Assembly: GCA_002067265.1 (NCBI GenBank)
Contig: MVQW01000245.1
Coordinates: forward strand, 1 to 24,583
DNA length: 24,583 nt
Source: Methanomethylovorans sp. PtaU1.Bin073
GTDB lineage: Archaea; Halobacteriota; Methanosarcinia; Methanosarcinales; Methanosarcinaceae
Direction of reading: 5' to 3'
In this document: one piece after another, positions 5,416 through 11,624 of the stretch
How the letters are laid out: every line of letters starts with the position of its first letter
Numbering within the stretch: position 1 is the stretch's first letter
Program-made: the position numbers and the translations under genes
The notes under the pieces: generated by a model
The model's database searches: none
What the model was told of the DNA's origin: nothing
Seen by the model: the letters and a program-made list of their open reading frames with translations, nothing else

Positions 5416-5985
5416 GTGGACAGCAATATAAAATTTTTAACACTACTTGCATTAGCACTCAGTGGACTCGTTGTATCGTACAATTTCCAAGAAGAACAAC
5501 CAGTAGTTGAACCTGTTACTCCTCCTGTAACTGTTCAACTTTCAGACGTTCAGATATGTGATGCCCTCGTTTCTGATACTCTCAATGAAACATATCTTCT
5601 TGATAATGAATACTCTGCAGTAACTATCTGGAACAAACTGAAGACACAAAACTTTGATTGTACTTTGATTTTTGGAAACCTGTCAATGAACAATGAGCCT
5701 ATTACTTCATGTAACAGGCTTTGGGTTACTTTCAATGGTATAGCTATAGATTCAGGTGCAGTATACATTGATGATCAGCATTTTGAAGGCTACCAAATCG
5801 ACAGCCCAAGTTCTTACAGGGAATTAAAAGATGCTATTGATGACTATCTTGAATCTAAATCACGGTATATCTCTGCTGTGGAGTCTTACAACTCTTTGTT
5901 AAACCAGGCTGCAAAGGACAATGTGGAGAAAACAAAATCAGAGTACCTTGCTGCAAACGAGAGATTAATCACGGAGATTTCATGA
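5416..5985 (+). CDS. Membrane-anchored or secreted protein (189 aa), possible degenerate transglutaminase-like fold
   Basis: The frame opens with GTG at 5416, seven bases after an excellent AGGAGGGG site. An N-terminal hydrophobic segment (FLTLLALALSGLVVS, residues 7-21) is a signal or uncleaved anchor, followed by a proline-rich linker (EEQPVVEPVTPPVTV) and a globular domain of about 100 residues with cysteines at ICDALV, DCTLIF and SCNRLW. The pattern 'helix, DCTLIFGN, ... LWVTFNGIAIDSG' resembles the strand region of transglutaminase-like proteins, where WV is preceded by the catalytic His. That His is absent here, so activity is not expected. The C-terminus is a helical coil. It overlaps the beta-helix gene by ATGA, implying coupled expression at the surface. 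Confidence 0.68.
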   Translation: MDSNIKFLTLLALALSGLVVSYNFQEEQPVVEPVTPPVTVQLSDVQICDALVSDTLNETYLLDNEYSAVTIWNKLKTQNFDCTLIFGNLSMNNEPITSCNRLWVTFNGIAIDSGAVYIDDQHFEGYQIDSPSSYRELKDAIDDYLESKSRYISAVESYNSLLNQAAKDNVEKTKSEYLAANERLITEIS

Positions 5986-7760
5986 AACCATTTTTTTTAA
6001 ATAATTCCTGTGAACAACCAAAAAGAAGAACAGAGATCCGGGAATGTTATAAGTTCGCTGGTATCTTAATTATCTGCTCACTTCTCTTGCTCATAAATCA
6101 TGCATCTGCAGCAACCATCTATGTTGATCCATCTTCCAACGGAGATGAAACAATCCAGGATGCTATAGATGAGGCTACATCAGGTGATATAATATGGCTA
6201 AAAACGGGTACCTTTTGGATTGATGATACCATCACCATAGATAAGTCACTAACATTTTCGGGTGACGGTGAAATGAAATTCATCAATAACTTAGGGTGGA
6301 ACTCTGGTAAGACTATGTTTTATGCATCAGGTGTTGATGATATAACATTCACAGGCGATCTTACATTTGATGGAAACAGCCAAGGAAACATAGATGTACC
6401 GTTTGGACAGGGTTATTATGGACTGTTTCTCTTCAGAAACTGCGATTATGTGACTTTCGATTCAGTAACAATGGAATACGGCAAAACAGATTTCATAGTT
6501 TTCCGTAACGGCAATCATATCACTGTTACTAATTGTATCCTTAATAAATCAGGTCATGAAGCCCTGTACAGCCTGTATTCCAACTACGTTGAATTTAGCA
6601 ACAACAACTGCTTCACCCGTACCAATGCAGCCGTAAGAATAGCAAGCGGTCAACATGTACTTATTACAAATAATGAGATATATTCAGGAACTATCACAGC
6701 TGCAGACGGTGGAGGATCTTCTACAGGTCCGGGCATTGAAATAAATATCGATGCAGGACAGCCAGCTTCTGACATCGAAATCAGCAAGAACTACATTCAT
6801 GATCTGAGGGGTTCAGGTATCTGGATGACTTCTGAATCAACAAAAGGTGACGGTGTTTACATTCATAACAACATCATCAGGGATGTAGGAAACTACCCCT
6901 CAGATAACAAGTACTCTACAGCAGGTATTACAATTTGGCAGTTTAATGCAACACTCATTGAGAATAACGTATTCGATGACACAGGTATTGCAGGTGTGAG
7001 ATATGCGAAGAGGGCTTCAGATGGCATTGTAAATGAAGAGTTCACAACCATAGTCAGGAACAATGTTTTCATCAACATAAAGGATAAGATCACAATACCT
7101 GCTGAACCAGTGATGAATTCCTACTCAGAGAATCACAAGTTCTATGTTTATTACAACGACTTTTATAATAACTACGATGCTTTTGACGGTAATCTCTGCA
7201 TTGCCTGGAATAACTTTGCTCTTAATCCCATGTTCTCAGATTCTATGTATCACCTGAAGGATGATTCCTCTTTAATTGGAGCTGGCTATAATAGTGCAGA
7301 TATTGGTGCTTATGGAATGGCTTCTGGGAAAATAGGGGCTATCGGAACCATTGACCATGAGAAAAACGATGATTCTGGGGCTTCTGACGAACCAATTACA
7401 GAGCCTACAGACGATGTGAATGAAGACCTAGATAATTGCACATCTGACGACTCAAACTATGATCTAGATAATGCAACCATAGATGATGGGAATATTTCAG
7501 ATGAAGATGAAACAAACCATGACCTTGACAATTGCACTTCTGATTATGTAGATAATTCCACAGTTGATTATGTAGACAATTCTACTACTGAATATGTAGA
7601 TAATAGTACTACTGATTATATTGACAATTCGACTTCAGAACATCATAGAAGCGGCCATGGTCAGGGTAAAGGATTCGCATTCGTTACAACTCCTCAGGAG
7701 GAAATTATAGTATGCAGTGCAGAGCTTACAAAACCAACATTCAGGAGGCCAGTTCCCTGA
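5982..7760 (+). CDS. Secreted right-handed beta-helix (NosD/pectate-lyase-like) surface protein (592 aa)
   Basis: Residues about 24-44 form a signal peptide ending in HASA, followed by TIYVDPSSNGDETIQDAID, the usual opening of NosD-type beta-helix proteins of methanogens. Residues about 60-430 contain successive rungs with N-rich turns (VTNCILNKSGHEALY, VEFSNNNCF, VLITNNEIYSG, IEISKNYIHDL, IHNNIIRDVG, IENNVFDDTG), typical of parallel beta helices that bind or cleave polysaccharide. After about residue 455 comes an acidic, sequon-rich repeat tail (482-551). No C-terminal anchor is in frame; the last 49 bases overlap the next gene, which encodes membrane helices in the -1 frame. It is likely a surface or virion fibre; enzymatic activity is not shown. 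Confidence 0.85.
   Translation: MKPFFLNNSCEQPKRRTEIRECYKFAGILIICSLLLLINHASAATIYVDPSSNGDETIQDAIDEATSGDIIWLKTGTFWIDDTITIDKSLTFSGDGEMKFINNLGWNSGKTMFYASGVDDITFTGDLTFDGNSQGNIDVPFGQGYYGLFLFRNCDYVTFDSVTMEYGKTDFIVFRNGNHITVTNCILNKSGHEALYSLYSNYVEFSNNNCFTRTNAAVRIASGQHVLITNNEIYSGTITAADGGGSSTGPGIEINIDAGQPASDIEISKNYIHDLRGSGIWMTSESTKGDGVYIHNNIIRDVGNYPSDNKYSTAGITIWQFNATLIENNVFDDTGIAGVRYAKRASDGIVNEEFTTIVRNNVFINIKDKITIPAEPVMNSYSENHKFYVYYNDFYNNYDAFDGNLCIAWNNFALNPMFSDSMYHLKDDSSLIGAGYNSADIGAYGMASGKIGAIGTIDHEKNDDSGASDEPITEPTDDVNEDLDNCTSDDSNYDLDNATIDDGNISDEDETNHDLDNCTSDYVDNSTVDYVDNSTTEYVDNSTTDYIDNSTSEHHRSGHGQGKGFAFVTTPQEEIIVCSAELTKPTFRRPVP
7425..7634 (+). repeat. Degenerate tandem repeat encoding N-glycosylation sequons
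   Basis: The C-terminal tail of the beta-helix protein repeats a unit close to D-x-DNST-x-D-Y-V. Eight sequons of the N-x-S/T kind can be read (NCT, NAT, NIS, NCT and four NST), the last four in near-identical units such as DYVDNSTTEYVDNST. The unit looks like a glycosylated stalk that holds the beta helix away from the surface. Confidence 0.7.
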
Positions 7761-7933
7761 GCAGTGATATTAAAAAACTGCTCTGGATGATTGGTTTTAT
7801 TTTTTATTGCGTAAGTGGCTATTTAACCCAGATGATCCCACCATATTCAGGTTTTGCATGGGCAGGAGTAATTGTTTTCGGGACACTGCTTGTAATTTTC
7901 TATGTCAAATGGGGGGAACTGCATGAGAGTTAG
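7712..7933 (+). CDS. Small membrane protein with two helices (73 aa)
   Basis: ATG at 7712 behind CAGGAGG, overlapping the end of the beta-helix gene by 49 bases in the -1 frame. After about 20 polar residues there are two membrane helices (LLWMIGFIFYCVSGYL and FAWAGVIVFGTLLVIFYV), separated by a short loop with TQMIPPYS, and a short charged tail. It could be a separate small membrane protein. A -1 frameshift near the overlap would instead give the beta-helix protein a C-terminal membrane anchor; I see no canonical slippery heptamer. It ends 11 bases inside the next gene. Confidence 0.62.
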   Translation: MQCRAYKTNIQEASSLSSDIKKLLWMIGFIFYCVSGYLTQMIPPYSGFAWAGVIVFGTLLVIFYVKWGELHES

Positions 7934-8138
7934 ATTTGCAAGTATACTATTTTACACAATGCTTCTTGTTATTTTAGGAGTAAATCTCTATGCATTCATT
8001 ACATTCGATGATCTCTATAACACGAAAGTGACTCTACTTGGAGACTGCATCATTATACTCATACTTGGCTCCATGGTAATATTCTCCAAGTCAGAAAAGA
8101 AGGAAGGGAAAATAAAGCTTATCCGAAAAATAAGTTAA
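7923..8138 (+). CDS. Small membrane protein with two helices (71 aa)
   Basis: I choose the ATG at 7923, seven bases after a run of G (7911-7916) that serves as ribosome site; the in-frame ATG at 7902 would lie upstream of it. The product has two membrane helices (ASILFYTMLLVILGVNLYAF and LLGDCIIILILGSMVIFS) and a basic tail (KSEKKEGKIKLIRKIS), so both ends are probably cytoplasmic. It is the last gene of the AbrB-led operon. The layout is that of holin-like or small envelope proteins, but the function is unknown. Confidence 0.62.
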   Translation: MRVRFASILFYTMLLVILGVNLYAFITFDDLYNTKVTLLGDCIIILILGSMVIFSKSEKKEGKIKLIRKIS

Positions 8139-8182
8139 GTCTCTAACTAAGTTTTATAGTATTTAATCAACTACTAGAGCCA

Positions 8183-8192
8183 TATATAAAAA
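8183..8192 (+). promoter_or_regulatory. Orphan TATA box in the convergent intergenic region
   Basis: TATATAAAAA on the plus strand lies between the end of one operon (8138) and the end of the minus-strand ATPase gene (8278). No plus-strand gene starts downstream, so it would drive an antisense or non-coding transcript against the ATPase operon, or it is simply AT-rich sequence. The remaining 139 bases hold no gene and no clear hairpin. Confidence 0.25.
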
Positions 8193-8277
8193 GTTGAAAT
8201 TGAAATATGTGAGTATAATTCTTCATAATTACGAAATCAGTAGATGGCGTTTCCGTTTTCTTTATAAGTTATTTAAG

Positions 8278-9114
8278 TTACCCCTTTAGTTTTTGGGTTT
8301 TTGTCCAGTTCATCAAGGTCTGTTGAGTGAGGCCAGTTCCATCAGCTAACTCTCCCCATGTATATCTCTCTCTAACAAAGTTCAAAAGTTTGATACAAGT
8401 TTCTGCTTGTGTATGGATTTTTTTAACCTGCATGGGCGATAGTTTTTCTCCCTCATCACCACCATCAAGCACCTTAAACAGTTCAGCTATTGTCTGGTTT
8501 TTGAACTCCATGCTAATCTTGTCATACCAATCGTTCAAATGCTTCGGCGGTCTCGCAGTCATAAACGGATGAATTACTTCTCTTCCTCCGTCAGGTGTAA
8601 AAAAAATAAAGTCACTTTGAGCTACAGTACCTGCACTCGTTATCCGGATAACATTATACTTTGCGTAAGTTACTTCGTGCTCATAATCAATGGATTCCAT
8701 TCTAACAACAGCATTTAGCAACATCCTGACGTTAATATCAAAAAAACTAATAGACGGAGTCGTGAATATGACTAATATATTTTTAAATCTAAGAATTTGA
8801 GATACAGCAGACATCATAAGGTTTGCTTGACTCATAAAAGTTCTTGCTGCAGCACCAAGACCGATTTCATCATATATGATAGCTTGGCCTTTATCCATCT
8901 TCTGTAGCTTTCCGATGAAGTCTTTAGTATTGTATACTACTCGTGGGTTATGTTCAAATGAAGGATCAACAGCTCTTGCAAACTCTATTGCAGCTAGACT
9001 TTTTCCACTTCCCGGCTCTCCAACAAAAACCATAGAATAGGACTTATTTAACTCATTGATTCTACGCTTTACGATACCTGTAACTTTTCTAAAACTCTCA
9101 GGCTTGTCGCTCAC
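8278..9114 (-). CDS. P-loop ATPase, DNA-packaging/secretion (FtsK-HerA or Zot-like) type (278 aa)
   Basis: Walker A is GEPGSGKS (residues 32-39). Walker B is the hydrophobic run ending in IIYDEIG (Asp82-Glu83). A sensor-like strand ends in VIFTTPS near residue 118. The region from about 86 to 130 (arm after DEIG, then QILRFKNILVIF) resembles viral genome-packaging ATPases and Zot-like assembly ATPases rather than MCM or DnaA proteins. The last 30 residues look like a helix-turn-helix (TWGELADGTGLTQQTLMNW), which could contact DNA or regulate the operon. It is the only motor protein in the window and lies next to the probable capsid gene but in the opposite direction. Its start overlaps the stop of the partner gene upstream (ATGA), so the two are coupled. 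Confidence 0.8.
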   Translation of the reverse strand: MSDKPESFRKVTGIVKRRINELNKSYSMVFVGEPGSGKSLAAIEFARAVDPSFEHNPRVVYNTKDFIGKLQKMDKGQAIIYDEIGLGAAARTFMSQANLMMSAVSQILRFKNILVIFTTPSISFFDINVRMLLNAVVRMESIDYEHEVTYAKYNVIRITSAGTVAQSDFIFFTPDGGREVIHPFMTARPPKHLNDWYDKISMEFKNQTIAELFKVLDGGDEGEKLSPMQVKKIHTQAETCIKLLNFVRERYTWGELADGTGLTQQTLMNWTKTQKLKG

Positions 9115-9476
9115 TGCATGTCACCGCTCATATGTTGTTTTTTAGTGGCTGGCAGGAATCCTCTTCTATAGGCAAGGTCCATCAAGGATTCATATTTCCC
9201 ATACATAAAGTCATGAGTGTACTTTTCTTCAATAATTCTGAGGTCGTTTGCAGTCTTCCCCTGTGGCTTCTCTTTTTTAGCAAGGGCTTCAATTGCTTCT
9301 TTGTACTGTTTATCCTGGAATGGGTGCATGATTGTCCCCAGGTAATTTATTATATCATACACAGCACGCTTGTTTCCATACGCTTCATTCTGCATGATCG
9401 TAAAGCAAGCCCTAAAAACGAGACCTGAGAAGTCCATTGTAGCTTCTTCAGATTCAGTATAGACTTTACCTCTCAT
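9111..9476 (-). CDS. Unknown helical protein coupled to the ATPase (121 aa)
   Basis: First gene of the minus-strand pair; its stop overlaps the ATPase start. The sequence is mostly helical and charged (TMDFSGLVFRACFTIM, YDIINYLGTIMHPFQD, YKEAIEALAKKEKPQ, then a basic tail with YRRGFLPATKKQ). No membrane segment or metal motif is present. The promoter lies in the shared region with the capsid operon; TATAAATAAA read on the minus strand is 24-33 bases from the ATG, so the mRNA is probably leaderless. It may be an adaptor of the ATPase; no family is recognised. Confidence 0.68.
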   Translation of the reverse strand: MRGKVYTESEEATMDFSGLVFRACFTIMQNEAYGNKRAVYDIINYLGTIMHPFQDKQYKEAIEALAKKEKPQGKTANDLRIIEEKYTHDFMYGKYESLMDLAYRRGFLPATKKQHMSGDMQ

Positions 9477-9604
9477 GTATCTATATAGTTTAATTATTGT
9501 ATAAATAAATAACTTTAATATTATGCTATTGTTAAAGTTTGTCTATATTTGTCACTAATCTTTATATCTATTTATAAACTATATAGCCGTAGGAAGTGAT
9601 AAGT
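9477..9604. promoter_or_regulatory. Divergent promoter with paired CTATATAG palindromes
   Basis: The minus-strand TATA box corresponds to 9500-9509; plus-strand boxes are TTTATATC (9561-9568) and TTTATAAA (9571-9578). CTATATAG occurs at 9481-9488 and 9579-9586. Each copy lies 10-11 bases downstream of a TATA element in its own direction, between TATA box and start. AACTTTAA (9511-9518) and TTAAAGTT (9532-9539) form an inverted repeat at the centre. The near-symmetry suggests one repressor or activator controlling the ATPase and virion operons together. The ribosome site AGGAAGTG (9591-9598) belongs to the plus-strand gene. Confidence 0.6.
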
Positions 9605-9916
9605 ATGTCCTTACCAGGAATCGTTAAGAAAGTAAGAGAAGAAATAATAGCTCTTCTGATCTCCGATAAAGCCAATGCAGGTATCGTAATGGGTATGCTC
9701 GGAACAATCATAGCGGTTATTATCGCTATCCTGATTGGTTCTCAGTTCATCACCATCGGTACAGATATGATGACCGATCAGAATAACACTGAAGGTCTGA
9801 GCGCACTTGGAAACCTCGAAACCATCTTCTACATGATCATAGGTATCGTGGTACTCCTACCTCTGGTAGGTCTCGGTGCATTCGTACTGTACATGTTCGG
9901 TGGAAGGAAGCAGTGA
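9605..9916 (+). CDS. Candidate major capsid protein, double-hydrophobic-helix type (103 aa)
   Basis: ATG at 9605 is six bases after AGGAAGTG; a GTG at 9596 overlaps that site and is rejected. The N-terminus is short and charged (LPGIVKKVREEII), then SDKANAG leads into a long hydrophobic helix (IVMGMLGTIIAVIIAILIG). A polar loop (TDMMTDQNNTEGL) is followed by a second helix (FYMIIGIVVLLPLVGLGAFV) and a basic end (FGGRKQ). Major capsid proteins of spindle-shaped archaeal viruses are about this size with exactly two hydrophobic helices. It has the first position behind the strongest-looking promoter of the virion operon, a common place for such a gene. The KANAG-hydrophobic junction also resembles an archaeal class III (pilin/archaellin) signal, relevant because a prepilin-peptidase-like gene lies at 21144. 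Confidence 0.65.
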   Translation: MSLPGIVKKVREEIIALLISDKANAGIVMGMLGTIIAVIIAILIGSQFITIGTDMMTDQNNTEGLSALGNLETIFYMIIGIVVLLPLVGLGAFVLYMFGGRKQ

Positions 9917-9955
9917 GCCTGCCTTCCTTTTACTTACCTTTTAAGAGGAGCAAAC

Positions 9956-10264
9956 ATGTACATCGAATATTTCTATGTTCTACTTTTACTGACTTTACTC
10001 TGCTTCTTCTATGCTCTTTTGTCATCTAGCCTTGAACACAGGCAGATATTCAGTATTTTGTGCATACCTCTACTGATCGGTTTATCCATCAGTTCTCTAT
10101 CACTTGAAAAAGTGACAGAACACGTAGTAGGTACAGAAGTTATCGAACACACCACTTACATAAGTTCAACAGTCGGTGCCTATATTTTCGGCTTCCTGGC
10201 ACTACTTGAAGCCTTGCAGGTATGGCGGCTGTACATTGAGGAGAAAAACAATGCAAGAGAATGA
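9956..10264 (+). CDS. Membrane protein with three helices (102 aa)
   Basis: ATG at 9956 behind AGAGGAG. Helices are predicted around residues 5-24 (YFYVLLLLTLLCFFYALLSS), 30-47 (IFSILCIPLLIGLSISSL) and 70-90 (STVGAYIFGFLALLEALQVW), with a 20-residue polar segment before the last that may face outside, and a charged end. It overlaps the next gene by 14 bases. Likely a minor envelope or assembly protein of the virion operon; no family is recognised. Confidence 0.68.
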   Translation: MYIEYFYVLLLLTLLCFFYALLSSSLEHRQIFSILCIPLLIGLSISSLSLEKVTEHVVGTEVIEHTTYISSTVGAYIFGFLALLEALQVWRLYIEEKNNARE

Positions 10265-10646
10265 TATTGATTCCATGGATAGTGATGCAGCAGTAGCAGC
10301 ACACGTAGGCACCCTTGCAGGCCTTATCGGTACAGCATCAGATGTACCTCTTGAAATGCAGGAAGAAAATTTCCCAATTCTAAACAAGATCAACCCCTTA
10401 TCAAACCTTAATCCTGCAGATGAAGTATTACTGAAACGGTCCCTTGAGATCCTATGGTACATGAATGATGATATGAGTTATGAATCTCTTGTCCGTCTGA
10501 GAATGCACTACATCCCTTCTCTTTCATTAGGCAGAGGAGGATTTGCAGTACGCAGGCTTACCGAAGTCACAAAGTCAATTAATTATAGTGAAAGGGGCCA
10601 GGAACAGCAGCAGGGAATTTTCAACAAGCTGCTCAGGAGGAAATAA
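10251..10646 (+). CDS. Soluble protein of the virion operon (131 aa)
   Basis: The start is the ATG at 10251 behind GAGGAG; the longer frame from 10176 lies in the previous gene. The N-terminal half contains an alanine/glycine-rich segment (AAVAAHVGTLAGLIGTAS) that may be an amphipathic helix. The rest is charged and helical (ADEVLLKRSLEILWYMNDD), ending in a basic, glutamine-rich tail (RGQEQQQGIFNKLLRRK). No clear membrane helix is seen, in contrast to the adjacent genes. It could be an internal or membrane-associated assembly protein. The function is unknown. Confidence 0.66.
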   Translation: MQENDIDSMDSDAAVAAHVGTLAGLIGTASDVPLEMQEENFPILNKINPLSNLNPADEVLLKRSLEILWYMNDDMSYESLVRLRMHYIPSLSLGRGGFAVRRLTEVTKSINYSERGQEQQQGIFNKLLRRK

Positions 10647-10648
10647 CC

Positions 10649-11089
10649 ATGTTCAACATGACTATAATCCTTGCAATCCTAGCTGTTGGATTTCTCATTA
10701 CAACACTTGCAAGCGTAGCTGTAAATATCCTTTTCGTATTTAAATTTCCATTTATACTGAAGAGTCTTTTTGCTCAAAGGTTAGTGTTTTTCTGTGGAAT
10801 TGATGGTTCAATTCGTCCGGAACCTGCTCGTGTAGAAGGCTATGGAATGAGAACTGATTCAGGGACTTACAACTTTGAACGTGAAGATGTTGTGACATTC
10901 TATGGTATTCCTTCTATCCTTGTATACAGGCCAATAGCTCGTGCTATCAGACCAAACATAGCTCCGATTTTCCGTAAACTCAAGAAAGCAGGAATCAAAA
11001 ATAAGCGTGCTTATGCTTCGATTCTTGACAGTAAAAGAATGACTCTGGAAGAGTTCAAGCAGACCTTTGAGGTGGTTGCAAGTGAATAA
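10649..11089 (+). CDS. N-terminally anchored membrane protein (146 aa)
   Basis: ATG at 10649, ten bases after an AGGAGG that lies in the end of the previous gene. One or two membrane helices fill residues 4-40 (IILAILAVGFLITTLASVAV, then ILFVFKFPFILKSLFA). A 100-residue cytoplasmic or lumenal domain follows, with mixed strands (GSIRPEPARVEGYGMRT, DVVTFYGIPSILVYRPIAR) and a basic helix (FRKLKKAGIKNKRAY). It overlaps the next gene by 8 bases. No family is recognised; an envelope or assembly function is inferred from position. Confidence 0.66.
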   Translation: MFNMTIILAILAVGFLITTLASVAVNILFVFKFPFILKSLFAQRLVFFCGIDGSIRPEPARVEGYGMRTDSGTYNFEREDVVTFYGIPSILVYRPIARAIRPNIAPIFRKLKKAGIKNKRAYASILDSKRMTLEEFKQTFEVVASE

Positions 11090-11483
11090 TGATGTACAGC
11101 AACCAATCGCGGTAGTTGACGGTGATGAAACAATCCTCTACGGCTATGATGAAAAATTCATCCTGCCAACCAAGTTATATGACGAACTTAAACAAGGTGC
11201 TCCCGTTGCTCCTGAAGGAGAGGTAATCAGACCAATTTCAGTTATCGATTTCCTCACTACGGGTGATAATCCCGTAACCATGAAAGCAATGGTAGCTCGT
11301 GAAGTCGAGATCCAACGCCAGGACGATAAGACTCGTCAGAATCTAATTTTGTTCATTCTTGCTGGTGCTGGTATCGCTATTTTGTGTGCAGCTCTGGCTT
11401 ACATAATGATAACTAAATCTGCAGATGTCGCAACAGTAGCTGTACAGAGTGCAGTATCTGGATCAGGGGTAGCGATAAAATGA
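11082..11483 (+). CDS. C-terminally anchored membrane protein (133 aa)
   Basis: The best start is GTG at 11082, six bases after GAGGTGG; a TTG at 11067 is also in frame. Residues 1-75 are soluble and acidic, with strand-rich segments (PIAVVDGDETILYGYDE). A charged linker (AREVEIQRQDDKTRQN) leads to a single membrane helix (LILFILAGAGIAILCAALAYIM) near residue 100, and a short alanine/valine-rich tail ends the protein. Orientation would place the soluble domain on the side opposite that tail. It continues the run of small membrane proteins before the 995-aa protein. The function is unknown. Confidence 0.66.
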   Translation: MNNDVQQPIAVVDGDETILYGYDEKFILPTKLYDELKQGAPVAPEGEVIRPISVIDFLTTGDNPVTMKAMVAREVEIQRQDDKTRQNLILFILAGAGIAILCAALAYIMITKSADVATVAVQSAVSGSGVAIK

Positions 11484-11620
11484 GCACCCTTGTGTCTTTT
11501 GTTCTCGGTATGTGGGTTGGAATGTTCATCACCCTCGTTGCAATTGTGGCTATCTCGAAAAATCACCCTGTAGTAGTGAGAACGGCTGCACTACTCCAAT
11601 TAATCATACACGGAAAGTGA
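11480..11620 (+). CDS. 46-aa single-helix membrane protein
   Basis: ATG at 11480 overlaps the previous stop (ATGA) and the frame ends in TGA at 11618-11620, five bases before the next ATG. The product has a membrane helix at residues 5-25 (VSFVLGMWVGMFITLVAIVAI), a short basic segment, and a second hydrophobic patch (VVVRTAALLQLIIHGK). The coupling and helix make it a credible mini-membrane protein. No family is recognised. Confidence 0.6.
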   Translation: MSTLVSFVLGMWVGMFITLVAIVAISKNHPVVVRTAALLQLIIHGK

Positions 11621-11624
11621 TAAA

